Numbered from the stretch's first letter, positions 34,685 to 44,617 are shown. The stretch: DNA of 64,000 bases from Streptococcus downei MFe28 (GCF_900459175.1 NZ_UHFA01000002.1:744001-808000), one strand, 5' to 3'. The notes: a model not told the origin generated them from the letters alone. Numbers and translations: made by a program.

Positions 34685-36724
34685 ATGACGAAGAATTTAC
34701 TAGTAGAATTAGGCTTGGAAGAATTGCCAGCTTATGTGGTAACCCCGAGTGAAAAACAACTGGGCCAAAAAATGGCTGCCTTTCTTAAGGACAATCGTCT
34801 ATCTTTTGATAGCATCAAGACCTTCTCAACCCCTCGTCGCTTGGCAGTCCGAGTGATGGGTCTGGCAGACAAGCAGGAAGATTTGTCGGAGGACTTCAAG
34901 GGACCGTCTAAGAAGATTGCTTTGGATGCTGATGGTAATTTTACCAAGGCAGCTCAAGGCTTCGTTCGTGGGAAGGGCTTGACCACCGATGACATCGAAT
35001 TCCGTCAGGTCAAGGGTGAAGAGTACGTTTACGTGACCAAGCAAGAGGCTGGTCAACCTGCAGAGGCTGTATTGGCGGGTGTCCCAGAGGTTCTCAATTC
35101 CTTGACTTTCCCCGTCAGCATGCACTGGGCTAGCAATAGCTTTGAGTATATCCGTCCTGTCCATACCCTCACGGTTCTCTTGGATGACCAAGCCCTAAAT
35201 ATGGATTTCTTGGATATTCACTCTGGTCGGGTCAGCCGTGGCCATCGTTTCCTAGGTCAGGAAACTCAGATTGGTACAGCGGATTCCTATGAGGATGATT
35301 TGCGAAAAGAATTTGTCATCGCTGATAGTCAAGAACGGCAAGGCATGATTGTTGAGCAAATTAAGGCTGTTGAAGCCGAGCAAAATGTCAGCGTCGATAT
35401 TGCCCCTGACCTCCTCAATGAGGTCCTCAATCTGGTCGAATACCCGACAGCTTTCATGGGGCATTTTGATGAGAAATATCTGGAAGTTCCAGAAGAAGTG
35501 CTGGTAACCTCTATGAAGAATCACCAACGCTACTTTGTTGTTCGTGATAAATCTGGGAAGCTTCTGCCTAACTTTGTCTCTGTCCGTAATGGTAATGAGC
35601 ACTACCTTGAAAATGTCATCAAGGGTAATGAAAAAGTTTTGGTTGCTCGCTTGGAAGATGGTGAATTCTTCTGGCATGAAGATCAAAAACTGAAAATCGC
35701 TGACTTGGTGGCCAAGTTATCCCATGTCACCTTCCATGAGAAAATTGGCTCTCTGTCTGAGCACATGGCAAGAACAAGTCTTATTGCCGACTATTTGGCT
35801 AAGACCGTTGGCTTGAGCGCTGATGAAAGTAAGGCCTTAGCACGGGCGGCCAGCATCTACAAGTTTGACCTTCTGACCGGTATGGTTGGTGAATTTGATG
35901 AGCTACAGGGGATTATGGGTGAAAAGTATGCCCTCTTAGCAGGTGAAGCGCCTGCCGTAGCGACAGCCATCCGTGAGCACTACCTGCCTGACTCTGCTGA
36001 AGGTGACCTACCTGAGACCAAGGTTGGAGCGGTTCTGGCTCTGGCTGATAAGTTTGATACCCTGCTGTCCTTCTTCTCCGTTGGTCTAATTCCAAGTGGT
36101 TCCAATGACCCTTACGCCCTACGTCGGGCGACCCAAGGGATTGTCCGTATCTTGGATGCCTTTGACTGGGCCGTCCCTCTGGACCAATTGGTCGATAATC
36201 TCTACGATTTGACCTTTGAAAGCCTGACTTACGCCCATAAAGAAGAAGTGATGGACTTTATCGCCGCCCGTGTGGATAAGATGATGGGAGCTGGTGTGCC
36301 CAAAGACATTCGCCAAGCAGTCTTGGCTGGTTCAAACTTTCTGGTACCGCAGATGTTAGCAGCGGCAGAGGCCCTGCAGGTAGCTTCGCAAGCCGATAAT
36401 TACAAGCCAGCCGTTGAGAGCCTGGCACGGGTCTTCAATCTAGCGGAAAAAGCCCCAGCTGACATGACTGTCAATTCTGACCTTTTTGAAAATGACCAAG
36501 AAAAGGCCCTAGCCCAAGCAGTAGCTAACCTTAGTCTAGGTGATGACATCAAGGAAAATCTGGACCAACTCTTTGGCCTCAGCCCAGTCATTGATGCCTT
36601 CTTCGATAATACTATGGTCATGAGCGATGATGAGGCCCTTAAGAATAACCGTCTGGCTCTCTTGTCAGCCCTAGCCCAAAAGGCTAAAACAGTTGCTGCC
36701 TTCAATCAGCTTAATACGAAATAA
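34685..36724 (+). CDS. glyS: Glycyl-tRNA synthetase, beta subunit
   Basis: A 679-aa subunit required with GlyQ for glycylation; it recognises the tRNA. The N-terminus [19 protein letters not shown] and the motif [20 protein letters not shown] are diagnostic. A central HD-like region ([19 protein letters not shown]) and a C-terminal anticodon-binding DALR domain ([18 protein letters not shown]) follow. GAGGAGGACTAAG, spanning the glyQ stop, is its ribosome binding site, so the subunits are coupled. Confidence 0.97.
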   Translation: MTKNLLVELGLEELPAYVVTPSEKQLGQKMAAFLKDNRLSFDSIKTFSTPRRLAVRVMGLADKQEDLSEDFKGPSKKIALDADGNFTKAAQGFVRGKGLTTDDIEFRQVKGEEYVYVTKQEAGQPAEAVLAGVPEVLNSLTFPVSMHWASNSFEYIRPVHTLTVLLDDQALNMDFLDIHSGRVSRGHRFLGQETQIGTADSYEDDLRKEFVIADSQERQGMIVEQIKAVEAEQNVSVDIAPDLLNEVLNLVEYPTAFMGHFDEKYLEVPEEVLVTSMKNHQRYFVVRDKSGKLLPNFVSVRNGNEHYLENVIKGNEKVLVARLEDGEFFWHEDQKLKIADLVAKLSHVTFHEKIGSLSEHMARTSLIADYLAKTVGLSADESKALARAASIYKFDLLTGMVGEFDELQGIMGEKYALLAGEAPAVATAIREHYLPDSAEGDLPETKVGAVLALADKFDTLLSFFSVGLIPSGSNDPYALRRATQGIVRILDAFDWAVPLDQLVDNLYDLTFESLTYAHKEEVMDFIAARVDKMMGAGVPKDIRQAVLAGSNFLVPQMLAAAEALQVASQADNYKPAVESLARVFNLAEKAPADMTVNSDLFENDQEKALAQAVANLSLGDDIKENLDQLFGLSPVIDAFFDNTMVMSDDEALKNNRLALLSALAQKAKTVAAFNQLNTK

Positions 36725-36976
36725 GCGCAGTGGGCATACGGAGACCTTCGTCTGCAGGGATGTCTGGCCACTTTCGTAAAAATCAAGGAGCTGCCCCTGC
36801 ATCATGCATTAAAGAATGGAATGAATCCGCCAAGGACTCTTGAGATGAGGAAACTAGATTATTTGCCTCGCTTCCTTATTTTCAGGCTCGGGTCAAGATG
36901 TTTGATGTTGAAAAAGTAAGAAGTTAAGGACTTTTGTTCCTACCTTATCCTTTGAGTCGCTTAACGGCTTGGCGAC
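36725..36976. repeat. Dispersed repeat fragments after glyS
   Basis: No gene. It contains 17 bases TGATGTTGAAAAAGTAA (36903-36919) also at 60931-60947, then AAGTTAAGGACTTTTGT, found reversed at 63131-63155. A 25-base stretch at 36948-36972 is identical to 39655-39679 just before uvrA. These are pieces of one dispersed repeat family. Confidence 0.6.
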
Positions 36977-37015
36977 ACTCTAACCAGACAGTCGATTTTA
37001 CTGTCTGGTTAGAGT
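36977..37015. repeat. Perfect 16-bp-arm hairpin
   Basis: Arms ACTCTAACCAGACAGT / ACTGTCTGGTTAGAGT with a 7-base loop. No T-run follows, so it is more likely a repeat module than a terminator. Confidence 0.7.
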
Positions 37016-37018
37016 TAG

Positions 37019-37335
37019 TCAGGGAGTTAGGCAATCAGAATAGTGGTTGCCGTTGGAAATCGAGACATTTTAATGACCGATTTTCTTAACATAGCGACAG
37101 CCAGATAAGCGAGTCGATAATGCTCGATTATCTGGCTTAGTAAGAAGTTTAGGCAAACCACAATAGTGGTTGCCGTTGGAAATCGAGACATTTTAATGAC
37201 CGATTTTCTTAACATAGCGACAGCCAGAAAGCGAGCCGATAATGCTCTATTATCTGGCTTAGTAAGAAGTTTAGGCAAACCACAATAGTGGTTGCCGTTG
37301 GAAATCGAGACATTTTAATGACCGATTTCCTTAAC
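37019..37335. repeat. Tandem repeat, about 122-bp unit, 2.6 copies
   Basis: The anchor TAGTGGTTGCCGTTGGAAAT recurs at 37041, 37164 and 37286 (periods 123 and 122) with near identity to the following CGAGACATTTTAATGACCGATT. Each full unit holds a hairpin with arms GCCAGATAA / TTATCTGGC (second copy slightly decayed) and the GGCAAnC..GTTGCC module shared with the composite repeats. It lies between glyS and the DUF896 gene; no coding potential. Confidence 0.85.
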
Positions 37336-37350
37336 TTATTGAAAGGAGTA

Positions 37351-37458
37351 GAACTCGCCCTAAGGGCTGTGTCAAAAAGATAAAAAAACAACTTAGAGGC
37401 TAGTGTCTTCGTTGATTTTCTAATTTGACTGTACCTTGACGGGCTTGGTATCTTAATT
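37351..37458 (+). promoter_or_regulatory. Shared leader element before the DUF896 gene
   Basis: It ends in GGCTTGGTATCTTAATTATG, the last three bases being the start codon; the same 20 bases abut uvrA. It also shares AAAAAGATAAA and ATTTTC..TTTGA with the uvrA leader, with a variable hairpin region between. No Shine-Dalgarno sequence is present. It could be a structured RNA leader or the end of a mobile repeat. Confidence 0.5.
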
Positions 37459-37716
37459 ATGGATCCTAAAAAGATTGCTCGGATTAACGAGCTTGCGAAA
37501 AAGAAGAAAACGGTCGGCTTGACTGGTGAAGAGAAGGTTGAGCAGGCCAAACTTCGTGAAGAATACCTGAAAGGTTACCGCCGTTCCATGCGTCACCACA
37601 TTGAAGGAATCAAGTTGGTTGACGAAGGGGGCAATGATGTGACCCCAGAAAAGCTTCGCCAAATCCAGCGTGAAAAGGGCCTCCACGGGCGTAGCCTAGA
37701 TGACCCTAATAGTTAA
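37459..37716 (+). CDS. DUF896 (YnzC-type) small protein
   Basis: 85 aa, two-helix protein beginning [20 protein letters not shown] and ending [14 protein letters not shown], matching the streptococcal DUF896 family closely. In Bacillus subtilis the homologue ynzC is in the SOS-induced yneA operon; the molecular function is unknown. The start is fixed by family alignment although no ribosome binding site is visible; the upstream sequence is identical to that of uvrA over 20 bases. A terminator follows. Confidence 0.9.
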   Translation: MDPKKIARINELAKKKKTVGLTGEEKVEQAKLREEYLKGYRRSMRHHIEGIKLVDEGGNDVTPEKLRQIQREKGLHGRSLDDPNS

Positions 37717-37726
37717 TAGTTCTTCT

Positions 37727-37757
37727 AAAGGCCAGCCTTGTTGCTGGTCTTTTTTGC
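37727..37757 (+). terminator. Terminator after the DUF896 gene
   Basis: Arms GGCCAGC / GCTGGTC followed by TTTTTT. Confidence 0.85.
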
Positions 37758-37967
37758 ATTAATTGAACCTACCTAAACTTCTTTGAAAATAGATAATTCT
37801 TCTTAGGCCCTTCATCGCCTTTGTCAAAATTCCTAATTCTCCACGAAGTACTTGACAGCTTTGTATCTTGTTTGTTCAGATGTAAGGACTTTGTTGGGGG
37901 AATTAAAACGCTTTCGTAGGCGAGGTAAATGAGAGTAGAGTTAGGAAAAGTATGGCCATTCCAACGG

Positions 37968-38453
37968 TCATTTTTTTATCGGCAGACTAGTCTGAGAGTC
38001 TGTAGAATGAAGGTGTAAGTGGGGGAAAGAATTATGGATGCAGGTAGGAAAAAAATTGATGAACTCCTGTTTTATTTGAGTCAGCAATCTGATTACCAGA
38101 TGGCAAGTCAGTTGGCTCAAGCGCTCTCTATAAAGCCAAATAGTTTTAGCATCGGGAACTCGGGAGTCATCACAACCTACAAATTGACGGAAAGACAGAC
38201 GGTCTAATAGTTGATACTCCATGGCATCATCTGATAAGTTATTCAGACGTTGGAGTAAGAGGGTTTTAAACATCATCAAAAAATCTAAGTGTGGGCGTCC
38301 ACCTTTGGAAGGATTCTTTGTTGGATTGGCGAAAATCCTAGTTAAAATTGGCAGAAATTCTTGCCAATCAATGGCCTTATCTAGACGTTCCAATGGATTT
38401 CCTTTTTCACTTAGTTTATTCAATAGCTCAGTATCATCACTAAACAAACGCAT
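37968..38453 (-). pseudogene. IS5-type transposase, C-terminally truncated
   Basis: 161 codons. The first about 120 are the N-terminal part of an IS5-group transposase (KGGRPHLDFLMMFKTLLLQRLNNLSDDAMEYQLLDRLSFRQFVG ... VPDAKTIWLYRERL, quoted in parts: SDDAMEYQLLDRLSFRQF). After about residue 125 the sequence no longer looks like the family (INFFPTCIHNSFPHLHLHS), so the catalytic DDE part is missing. The start side, with GGGCACC(T) near 38527-38533, probably preserves the IS end. The element is dead. Confidence 0.75.
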
Positions 38454-38616
38454 ACCCTAAACCTCTTCTATTAGTTTTCGGTTACTTTATTATCTTACAT
38501 TTGACTGTTTAGCGGTGGTTTTTAGAGGTGCCCTTAAGCTTGGACAATATTGAAATCCTTTAGTCTAATAAAATTTGCTAGAAAAGCCTGATATCCTATT
38601 GAAAGGAGTCCTTTCC

Positions 38617-39307
38617 ATGTCAACTGTTCACTTTTCCCCCTCCCTCATGTGTATGAATCTGGACAAATTTACACAGGAGATTACTTTTTTAAATGACCAT
38701 GCCCAGTCCTATCATATTGATATTATGGATGGTCACTTTGTCCCCAATATTCCCCTGCCCCCTTGGTTTATCGGCGAAGTTAGAAAGCTTAGTAGCCTTC
38801 CCATGTCGGCCCACTTGATGGTAACTGACCCAACCTTCTGGGTAGACCAGCTGATTGCCATCAAGTGTGACTATATCTGCATGCATGCAGAAGTTATTAA
38901 TGGCTTGGCTTTCCGCCTGATTGACCAGATTCATGAGGCAGGTCTAAAGGCAGGGGGTTGTCCTCAATCCTGAGACCCCAGTTTCAGCTCTCCTTCCTTA
39001 TATTAATCTCTTGGATAAGGTGACCATCATGACGGTGGACCCTGGCTTCGCTGGCCAACGCTTCTTGGAAAGCACTTTGGATAAGATTGTTCAATTACGG
39101 GAATTGCGGCAGGAAAAGGGTTATCATTATTTGATTGAAATGGATGGCTCATCCAATCGCAAGACTTTCAAGTGCATTGACCAAGCCAATCCAGATATCT
39201 ATGTTATCGGTCGCAGTGGTCTCTTTGCCGTTACAGATAATATTGAAGAATCCTGGGCCAGAATGTGTCAGGATTATCAGGATATGACTGGTAAGACAGT
39301 AGAATAA
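38617..39307 (+). pseudogene. alsE: Allulose-6-phosphate 3-epimerase-like gene with a frameshift
   Basis: A TIM-barrel epimerase of the ribulose-phosphate 3-epimerase superfamily, closest in motifs to AlsE: FSPSLMCMNLDKF, YHIDIMDGHFVPN, SAHLMVT, FRLIDQIHEAGLKAG, then in another frame VLNPETPVSALLPYINLLDK, VTIMTVDPGFAGQRF and IEMDGSSNRKTFK. One extra G in a run of five (38953-38957) shifts the frame and stops translation at 38973. All catalytic motifs survive on both sides, so the lesion is recent, phase-variable, or a base-calling error. GAAAGGAG precedes the ATG at 38617. It is flanked by the IS5 remnant. Confidence 0.85.
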
Positions 39308-39314
39308 GTTATTC

Positions 39315-39342
39315 AAGGCTAGCACTATCGCTGGTCTTTTTG
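39315..39342 (+). terminator. Terminator after the alsE-like gene
   Basis: Arms AGGCTAGC / GCTGGTCT (two G-T pairs) followed by TTTTTG. Confidence 0.65.
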
Positions 39343-39411
39343 TTTGGTCAAGAGCAGTTGTTTTCTTTCAGAAAACTTGCGTGCGTTAGCTCTGCTACTA
39401 ACGATTATTTT

Positions 39412-39420
39412 TGATATAAT
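39412..39420 (+). promoter_or_regulatory. Extended -10 promoter, probably for uvrA
   Basis: TGATATAAT (TG-N-TATAAT) about 270 bases before the uvrA start; no good -35 box. Transcription from here would give a leader of about 260 bases. Confidence 0.45.
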
Positions 39421-39570
39421 AATCACTACAAAGAAGCTTGGGTACTGTTCCTTGACTAGTAGTTTACTCTTTTCTCGCTTAGACAATTTTGCTCATGGAA
39501 GGAAAATCTTTTTTTGGGTTAAACGAGTTGAGAAATGCTGGGCTACTAACAGTAGCAGTTTCTATGTAGA

Positions 39571-39689
39571 AAGGAAATGAACCCGCCTACGACTCTGTGG
39601 AAAAAGATAAAGGTTCCTAGATGCCTAGGTGCATCTGCGTCACCTTTCCTATTTTCCTTTGAGTCGCTTAACGGCTTGGTATCTTAATT
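39571..39689 (+). promoter_or_regulatory. Shared leader element before uvrA
   Basis: The last 17 bases before the ATG (GGCTTGGTATCTTAATT) are identical to those before the DUF896 gene, and 39655-39679 is identical to 36948-36972. Internal arms CGACTC / GAGTCG enclose a hairpin with AAAGGT / ACCTTT and AGATGC / GCATCT. See the DUF896 leader. Confidence 0.5.
39577..39687 (+). other. 36-codon upstream open frame ending 2 bases before uvrA
   Basis: ATG AAC CCG CCT onward reads MNPPTTLWKKIKVPRCLGAS and ends ...FESLNGLVS with TAA at 39685-39687; the uvrA ATG is at 39690. AAAGG lies before the ATG with short spacing (2 bases). Because uvrA itself has no ribosome binding site, coupling to this frame is possible. 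The same DNA can fold (CGACTC with GAGTCG; AAAGGT with ACCTTT; AGATGC with GCATCT), so it may be an RNA element and not a peptide gene. Confidence 0.35.
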
Positions 39690-42515
39690 ATGCAAGATAA
39701 ATTAGTGATTCATGGGGCTAGGGCCCATAATTTAAAGGATATTGATGTGGAGATTCCCCGCGATAAGTTGGTCGTGGTGACGGGCTTGTCAGGTTCAGGC
39801 AAGTCCAGCCTGGCCTTTGACACCATCTATGCCGAAGGTCAACGGCGCTATGTGGAGAGTCTCTCCGCCTATGCCCGTCAGTTTTTGGGCAATATGGAAA
39901 AACCTGATGTGGATAGCATTGACGGCCTTAGCCCAGCTATCTCCATCGATCAAAAGACCACCAGCAAGAATCCCCGTTCGACGGTGGGAACAGCTACTGA
40001 AATCAATGATTACCTCCGCCTCCTCTATGCTCGGGTCGGAGTTCCTTACTGTCCCAATGGGCACGGGGAAATTTCTGCCAGCTCGGTTGAGCAGATTGTT
40101 GATAAGGTGCTGGAACTGCCTGAGCGCACACGGATGCAGATTCTGGCCCCTGTTATTCGTCGCAAGAAGGGTCAGCACAAGACTCTATTTGAAAAGGTCC
40201 AAAAGCAAGGCTATGTCCGTGTTCGGGTTGATGGCCAGGTTTATGATGTGACCGAGGTTCCTGAGCTGTCCAAGTCCAAGATGCACAATATCGAAGTGGT
40301 CATCGACCGTCTGGTCAATAAGGAAGGCATTCGCAGCCGTCTTTTTGACTCTGTTGAAGCAGCCCTGCGGATTGCTGACGGCTATGTCATCATTGATACC
40401 ATGGATGGCAAGGACCTGCTCTTCTCTGAGCACTATTCCTGTCCTGTCTGTGGCTTTACCGTGCCTGAGTTGGAGCCCCGCCTCTTTTCCTTCAATGCGC
40501 CTTTTGGTTCCTGCCCCACCTGCGATGGCTTGGGTATGAAGCTGGTGGTTGATATGGATTTATTGATTCCCGACCCAAGTAAGACCTTAAGAGAAGGAGC
40601 CCTAGCTCCCTGGAATCCCATTTCTTCAAACTATTACCCCGCCATGTTAGAGCAGGCCATGGAAGCTTTTGGTGTGGATATGGACACGCCTTTTGAGGAC
40701 CTGCCCCAAGACCAGCAGGACTTGGTGCTTTATGGCTCTGACGACAAGGAATTCCATTTCCACTATGTCAATGACTTCGGTGGTGTGCGGGATATTGACA
40801 TTCCTTTTGAGGGCGTGGTTAACAATGTCAATCGTCGCTACCATGAGACCAACAGTGACTTCACCCGTAATGTCATGCGGGGTTATATGAATGAGCTAAC
40901 CTGTGCGACCTGCCACGGCTACCGCCTCAATGATGCCGCCCTCTCGGTCAAACTTGGTGGAAAAGACGGTCTCAATATCGGTCAGATTTCTGATCTCTCA
41001 ATCCAAGACCACTTGGCCCATCTAGCTACCCTTATGCTCTCAGATAATCAGGCCACCATTGCTGGCCCTATCCTCAAGGAAATCAAGGATCGCCTGACCT
41101 TCCTCAATAATGTCGGCCTCAACTATCTGACCCTGTCTCGGATGGCAGGAACCTTATCAGGTGGGGAAAGTCAACGGATTCGTCTGGCTACCCAGATTGG
41201 TTCCAACCTCAGCGGTGTTCTCTACGTTCTGGACGAGCCCTCCATCGGGCTTCATCAAAGGGATAATGACCGCCTGATTGCCAGCCTCAAGAAGATGCGG
41301 GACTTGGGCAATACCCTGATTGTGGTTGAGCACGACGAAGATACCATGCGACAGGCCGACTGGCTGATTGATGTCGGTCCAGGAGCTGGCCAATTCGGTG
41401 GGGAAATCGTGGCCTCTGGTACGCCCGAGCAAGTCTCCAAGGTCAAGAAATCCATCACTGGTCAGTACCTATCTGGTAAAAAAGAAATTCCAGTACCTAG
41501 TCAAAGACGAAAAGGCAACGGCCGTTTTATCGAGGTCAAGGGGGCTTGTGAGCATAATCTACAAGATATTGATGTCAAGTTCCCTCTGGGCAAATTTGTC
41601 GCCGTTACAGGGGTTTCGGGCTCTGGTAAATCAACCCTGGTCAATTCTATCTTGAAAAAGGCTATTGCTCAAAAACTTAACCGCAATTCAGAAAAACCAG
41701 GTAAGCACAAGAGTGTGGAAGGAATTGAAAATATTGAGCGGTTGATTGATATCGACCAAAGTCCCATTGGTCGGACGCCTCGCTCCAATCCAGCCACCTA
41801 CACAGGGGTTTTTGATGATATTCGCGACCTCTTTGCCAAGACTAACGAAGCCAAAATTCGCGGTTACAAGAAAGGTCGCTTTAGCTTCAATATTAAAGGT
41901 GGCCGTTGTGAGGCCTGCTCAGGCGATGGGATTGTCAAGATTGAAATGCACTTCCTGCCCGATGTCTACGTTCCCTGTGAAGTCTGCCATGGTACCCGCT
42001 ATAACAGCGAGACCCTGGAGGTTCATTATAAGGAGAAAAATATCGCTGAAATCCTCAACATGACGGTCAATGATGCGGTAGACTTCTTCGCTCCCATTCC
42101 CAAAATCGCTCGAAAACTCCAAACCATTAAGGATGTTGGCCTAGGTTATGTCACCCTGGGACAACCGGCCACTACCCTGTCTGGTGGCGAAGCCCAACGG
42201 ATGAAGCTGGCTTCTGAGCTTCATAAACGCTCAACTGGTAAGTCCTTCTATATCTTGGATGAACCGACCACGGGTCTTCATACCGACGATATTGCCCGTC
42301 TGCTCAAGGTGCTAGAGCGCTTTGTCGATGAGGGTAATACGGTTCTGGTCATTGAGCACAATCTGGATGTCATCAAGACCGCCGACCATCTGATTGACCT
42401 AGGCCCAGAAGGTGGTGTTGGTGGTGGCCAAGTCATTGCCACCGGCACCCCAGAAGAAGTCGCCAAAAATGACCAATCCTTTACCGGTCAATATTTACAA
42501 GATAAATTGAGCTAA
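39690..42515 (+). CDS. uvrA: Excinuclease ABC subunit A
   Basis: The damage-recognition ATPase of nucleotide excision repair, 941 aa, the family's usual length. Two ABC modules are visible: Walker [17 protein letters not shown] near residue 30 and [13 protein letters not shown] near 635, and signatures [13 protein letters not shown] and [13 protein letters not shown]. Zinc-binding CPVC/CPTC (residues about 250-280) and CEAC/CEVC (about 740-770) are intact. The start [17 protein letters not shown] is fixed by family alignment although no Shine-Dalgarno sequence precedes it. A strong terminator follows. Confidence 0.98.
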   Translation: MQDKLVIHGARAHNLKDIDVEIPRDKLVVVTGLSGSGKSSLAFDTIYAEGQRRYVESLSAYARQFLGNMEKPDVDSIDGLSPAISIDQKTTSKNPRSTVGTATEINDYLRLLYARVGVPYCPNGHGEISASSVEQIVDKVLELPERTRMQILAPVIRRKKGQHKTLFEKVQKQGYVRVRVDGQVYDVTEVPELSKSKMHNIEVVIDRLVNKEGIRSRLFDSVEAALRIADGYVIIDTMDGKDLLFSEHYSCPVCGFTVPELEPRLFSFNAPFGSCPTCDGLGMKLVVDMDLLIPDPSKTLREGALAPWNPISSNYYPAMLEQAMEAFGVDMDTPFEDLPQDQQDLVLYGSDDKEFHFHYVNDFGGVRDIDIPFEGVVNNVNRRYHETNSDFTRNVMRGYMNELTCATCHGYRLNDAALSVKLGGKDGLNIGQISDLSIQDHLAHLATLMLSDNQATIAGPILKEIKDRLTFLNNVGLNYLTLSRMAGTLSGGESQRIRLATQIGSNLSGVLYVLDEPSIGLHQRDNDRLIASLKKMRDLGNTLIVVEHDEDTMRQADWLIDVGPGAGQFGGEIVASGTPEQVSKVKKSITGQYLSGKKEIPVPSQRRKGNGRFIEVKGACEHNLQDIDVKFPLGKFVAVTGVSGSGKSTLVNSILKKAIAQKLNRNSEKPGKHKSVEGIENIERLIDIDQSPIGRTPRSNPATYTGVFDDIRDLFAKTNEAKIRGYKKGRFSFNIKGGRCEACSGDGIVKIEMHFLPDVYVPCEVCHGTRYNSETLEVHYKEKNIAEILNMTVNDAVDFFAPIPKIARKLQTIKDVGLGYVTLGQPATTLSGGEAQRMKLASELHKRSTGKSFYILDEPTTGLHTDDIARLLKVLERFVDEGNTVLVIEHNLDVIKTADHLIDLGPEGGVGGGQVIATGTPEEVAKNDQSFTGQYLQDKLS

Positions 42516-42522
42516 TGAACAG

Positions 42523-42547
42523 GCCATCCGAAAGGGTGGCTTTTTTG
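42523..42547 (+). terminator. Terminator of uvrA
   Basis: Arms GCCATCC / GGGTGGC, loop GAAA, then TTTTTT. Confidence 0.88.
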
Positions 42548-42593
42548 ATGGGTGGAGTTTTCATACTTAATAAATATCAAAGTTTTCACTTTA

Positions 42594-42743
42594 GATACTT
42601 TCTTAAAAAGTGCGGACGCAAGCAACCTCCTTACGGAGTTCCATACGGAGTTCCATTGCTAATTTTCGAGCCTATGTCTCGAAAATTCCGTTCTTAGCAA
42701 CAAGCATATTTGTTGCTAAGAATACCACTTCGGCGAAAGTATC
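42594..42743. repeat. GATACTTTC-ended repeat (family 4), uninterrupted copy
   Basis: 150 bp from GATACTTTC to GAAAGTATC. It contains hairpins AACTCC-like (42627-42645), ATTTTCGAG / CTCGAAAAT (42662-42686) and a perfect hairpin with 13-base arms TTCTTAGCAACAA at 42692-42722. The matching element after dinB has an IS in place of the last hairpin. Confidence 0.75.
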
Positions 42744-43099
42744 ACCCTATCCTTGCACCACTGGTTAAATACCAATGCAGTTCTAGCAAGCTAAGTCCTT
42801 GTTTGAGTGGTAAGTTGAAAGTTTTGAAATATAAGGAGTATCAAAATCCACTTAAAACTTGCCAAAAAGTATAAAAGAATTTAAAAAGTATAAAGGAAAA
42901 AAATGAATCCTTTTTCTTGCAATCAGTCATGAAAATTTCATAAATTCGTCTAATAATGACTAAATTGGGCAATAATACTTTAAATTAGTAATTTATACGG
43001 CGAATTACTTGATTTTTCAAACAATCTGTTTTATCCTCGAAGATGTAGTTTTTTTAAGGTCAAAAAACATGGAAAAAAACAATGTCAAAGGGAGGAAAG
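42744..43099. other. AT-rich spacer before the 501-aa membrane protein
   Basis: 356 bases, very AT-rich compared with its surroundings, with several AAAGTATA(A) runs near 42880. No open frame, clear promoter pair or hairpin that I can support. Confidence 0.4.
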
Positions 43100-44605
43100 A
43101 TGACGTCATTAAAGGAAAGACTAGCCCAGATGGAGGTGTCTGAGGAAGCCTATTTAGAACTGGATAAATTCACGGTCAATGATCTCAATGATGGTATCAA
43201 ATTAAATGATGAGGAAAATATTAAGCCAGCCTTGGTGGCTTCGGCAGCTAAGGCTCTGGCCCGTATCTTAAATGGTACCCCTAATGCCAAGGCCTTCGAG
43301 CTGTCCCTCAAGGTGGCAGAGGCCCTCGGGCAAAAGCAGGTTGCCGAGCAACTCTTGCTGAGTATTACCTCCAGCAATGACCCATCGGTTATCAATGCGA
43401 CAAAGCTGGTTAGTTACGAAATGGCTCTAAAATCCAAGGCCAACGACTATCAGACTATTGATCAGATTGACCCTGATAAGGACACCATTTTCAATATTCG
43501 AACCATGGTGACTCGGGGCCTGCTCTTTCTCGACCAATTTGGGCCCATGGTCAAGGAAGCCTTTGGCTTTGGCGGAGCCTATACAGACAAGGTTACTAGG
43601 GATGAAGCCGACTTCTTAAGTCAGGATAGCCTGTGGAACTTCAGCTATTCGACAGAAGAACCAAGCCAGGAGGAAATTTTGCTCTTGCTCAGTCGCTACC
43701 AGCTGGGTAAGCATACGGGGCAAGACGAATTTAAGGCGATTAAGAAACTAGGCGTTTTCAATCTCCGCTTCAATAAGACCTACCAAATCAATCTGGCTGA
43801 TATTCCAGCTAGGATCATGCTGGCCATTGAAAAAGATGTCCTAGGCTACGAAGAGGTCTTGACCAAGGTTGAGGCTAACCATCTCCCTGAAGAATATGTC
43901 CATCCTGAAGAAGCTGTGACCCTGGAAGAAAGGCTCAAAGCCTGGGAGAGCAAGAACAAGTCAGACCTAGGAAAATGGGGGAAAATCCTAGCGGCTACTA
44001 CCTTGTTCCTGCTATTGTTTCTAGTGGGGGGCTATACCTATCTCAACCAGAAGCGACCAGCCAAGGCCAAGCTAGCCAGTCAGTTGGCTGCCCGTAAGTC
44101 AAGTAAAATCAAAGATAAGCAGTCTGGTTCTGCTAGTTCTTCTGGCTCATCTTCCGATAAAGAAGATGACCAAAATGACGATAAGGACCAAGACAAGGCT
44201 GATTCCAAGTCTTCTGATTCCACCAAAGGTGAGGATGATGACAAATCATCAAAGTCTAAGTCTGATGATGGTAAGAAATCATCAGGCAAGAAGTCTTCTG
44301 GTTCCAGAGCTGGCTCCAGTAGCAAAAGTGGTCGCTCGTCTGGCTCTAAGAGCAAGGGGGCGTCTTCTAGTAAAGGCTCATCCGGCCAAGCCCCTTCAAG
44401 CGACAAGGGCTCATCAGAGGATAAGAGCAGCGAGTCAAGTAGTTCGCAAGCTCAGCCTGAAAGCCCTGCAACACCAACACCTGAAGCTCCTAGTCCAGCT
44501 CCTGCTCCAGAAACACCAGCAGAACCAGGTGGGGATACTGCCAACTCCAACGATGTAGGAGCAGGCGATGCTGGGGCGCCAGCAACAGACAACCCGAGTG
44601 AATAG
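43100..44605 (+). CDS. Single-pass membrane protein with low-complexity Ser/Lys/Asp tail, function unknown
   Basis: 501 aa from MTSLKERLAQ, chosen because GGGAGG lies just before it; an ATG 18 bases earlier has no such site. Residues 1-290 are a soluble, mostly helical acidic domain without a family I recognise. A transmembrane helix at about 295-314 (ILAATTLFLLLFLVGGYTYL) has positive residues after it. Residues about 330-440 are almost only Ser, Lys, Asp, Gly and Glu, and the end is Pro/Ala-rich (PATPTPEAPSPAPAPETPAE). The large N-terminal part is probably cytoplasmic and the tail outside, wall-spanning. No LPxTG motif. Confidence 0.75.
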   Translation: MTSLKERLAQMEVSEEAYLELDKFTVNDLNDGIKLNDEENIKPALVASAAKALARILNGTPNAKAFELSLKVAEALGQKQVAEQLLLSITSSNDPSVINATKLVSYEMALKSKANDYQTIDQIDPDKDTIFNIRTMVTRGLLFLDQFGPMVKEAFGFGGAYTDKVTRDEADFLSQDSLWNFSYSTEEPSQEEILLLLSRYQLGKHTGQDEFKAIKKLGVFNLRFNKTYQINLADIPARIMLAIEKDVLGYEEVLTKVEANHLPEEYVHPEEAVTLEERLKAWESKNKSDLGKWGKILAATTLFLLLFLVGGYTYLNQKRPAKAKLASQLAARKSSKIKDKQSGSASSSGSSSDKEDDQNDDKDQDKADSKSSDSTKGEDDDKSSKSKSDDGKKSSGKKSSGSRAGSSSKSGRSSGSKSKGASSSKGSSGQAPSSDKGSSEDKSSESSSSQAQPESPATPTPEAPSPAPAPETPAEPGGDTANSNDVGAGDAGAPATDNPSE

Positions 44606-44617
44606 AAATTACCTTAA

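Noticed and set aside
37019-37335. CRISPR array
   Set aside because: The units are about 122 bp and almost identical throughout, with no variable spacers and no cas genes.
37760-37960. Possible transposase or other gene remnant before the IS5 fragment
   Set aside because: Short stretches such as GELGILTKAMKGLRRIIYFQ read in one frame but match no family that I can name.
39344-39580. 78-codon frame upstream of uvrA
   Set aside because: No ribosome binding site, spans the presumed promoter, and no family resemblance.
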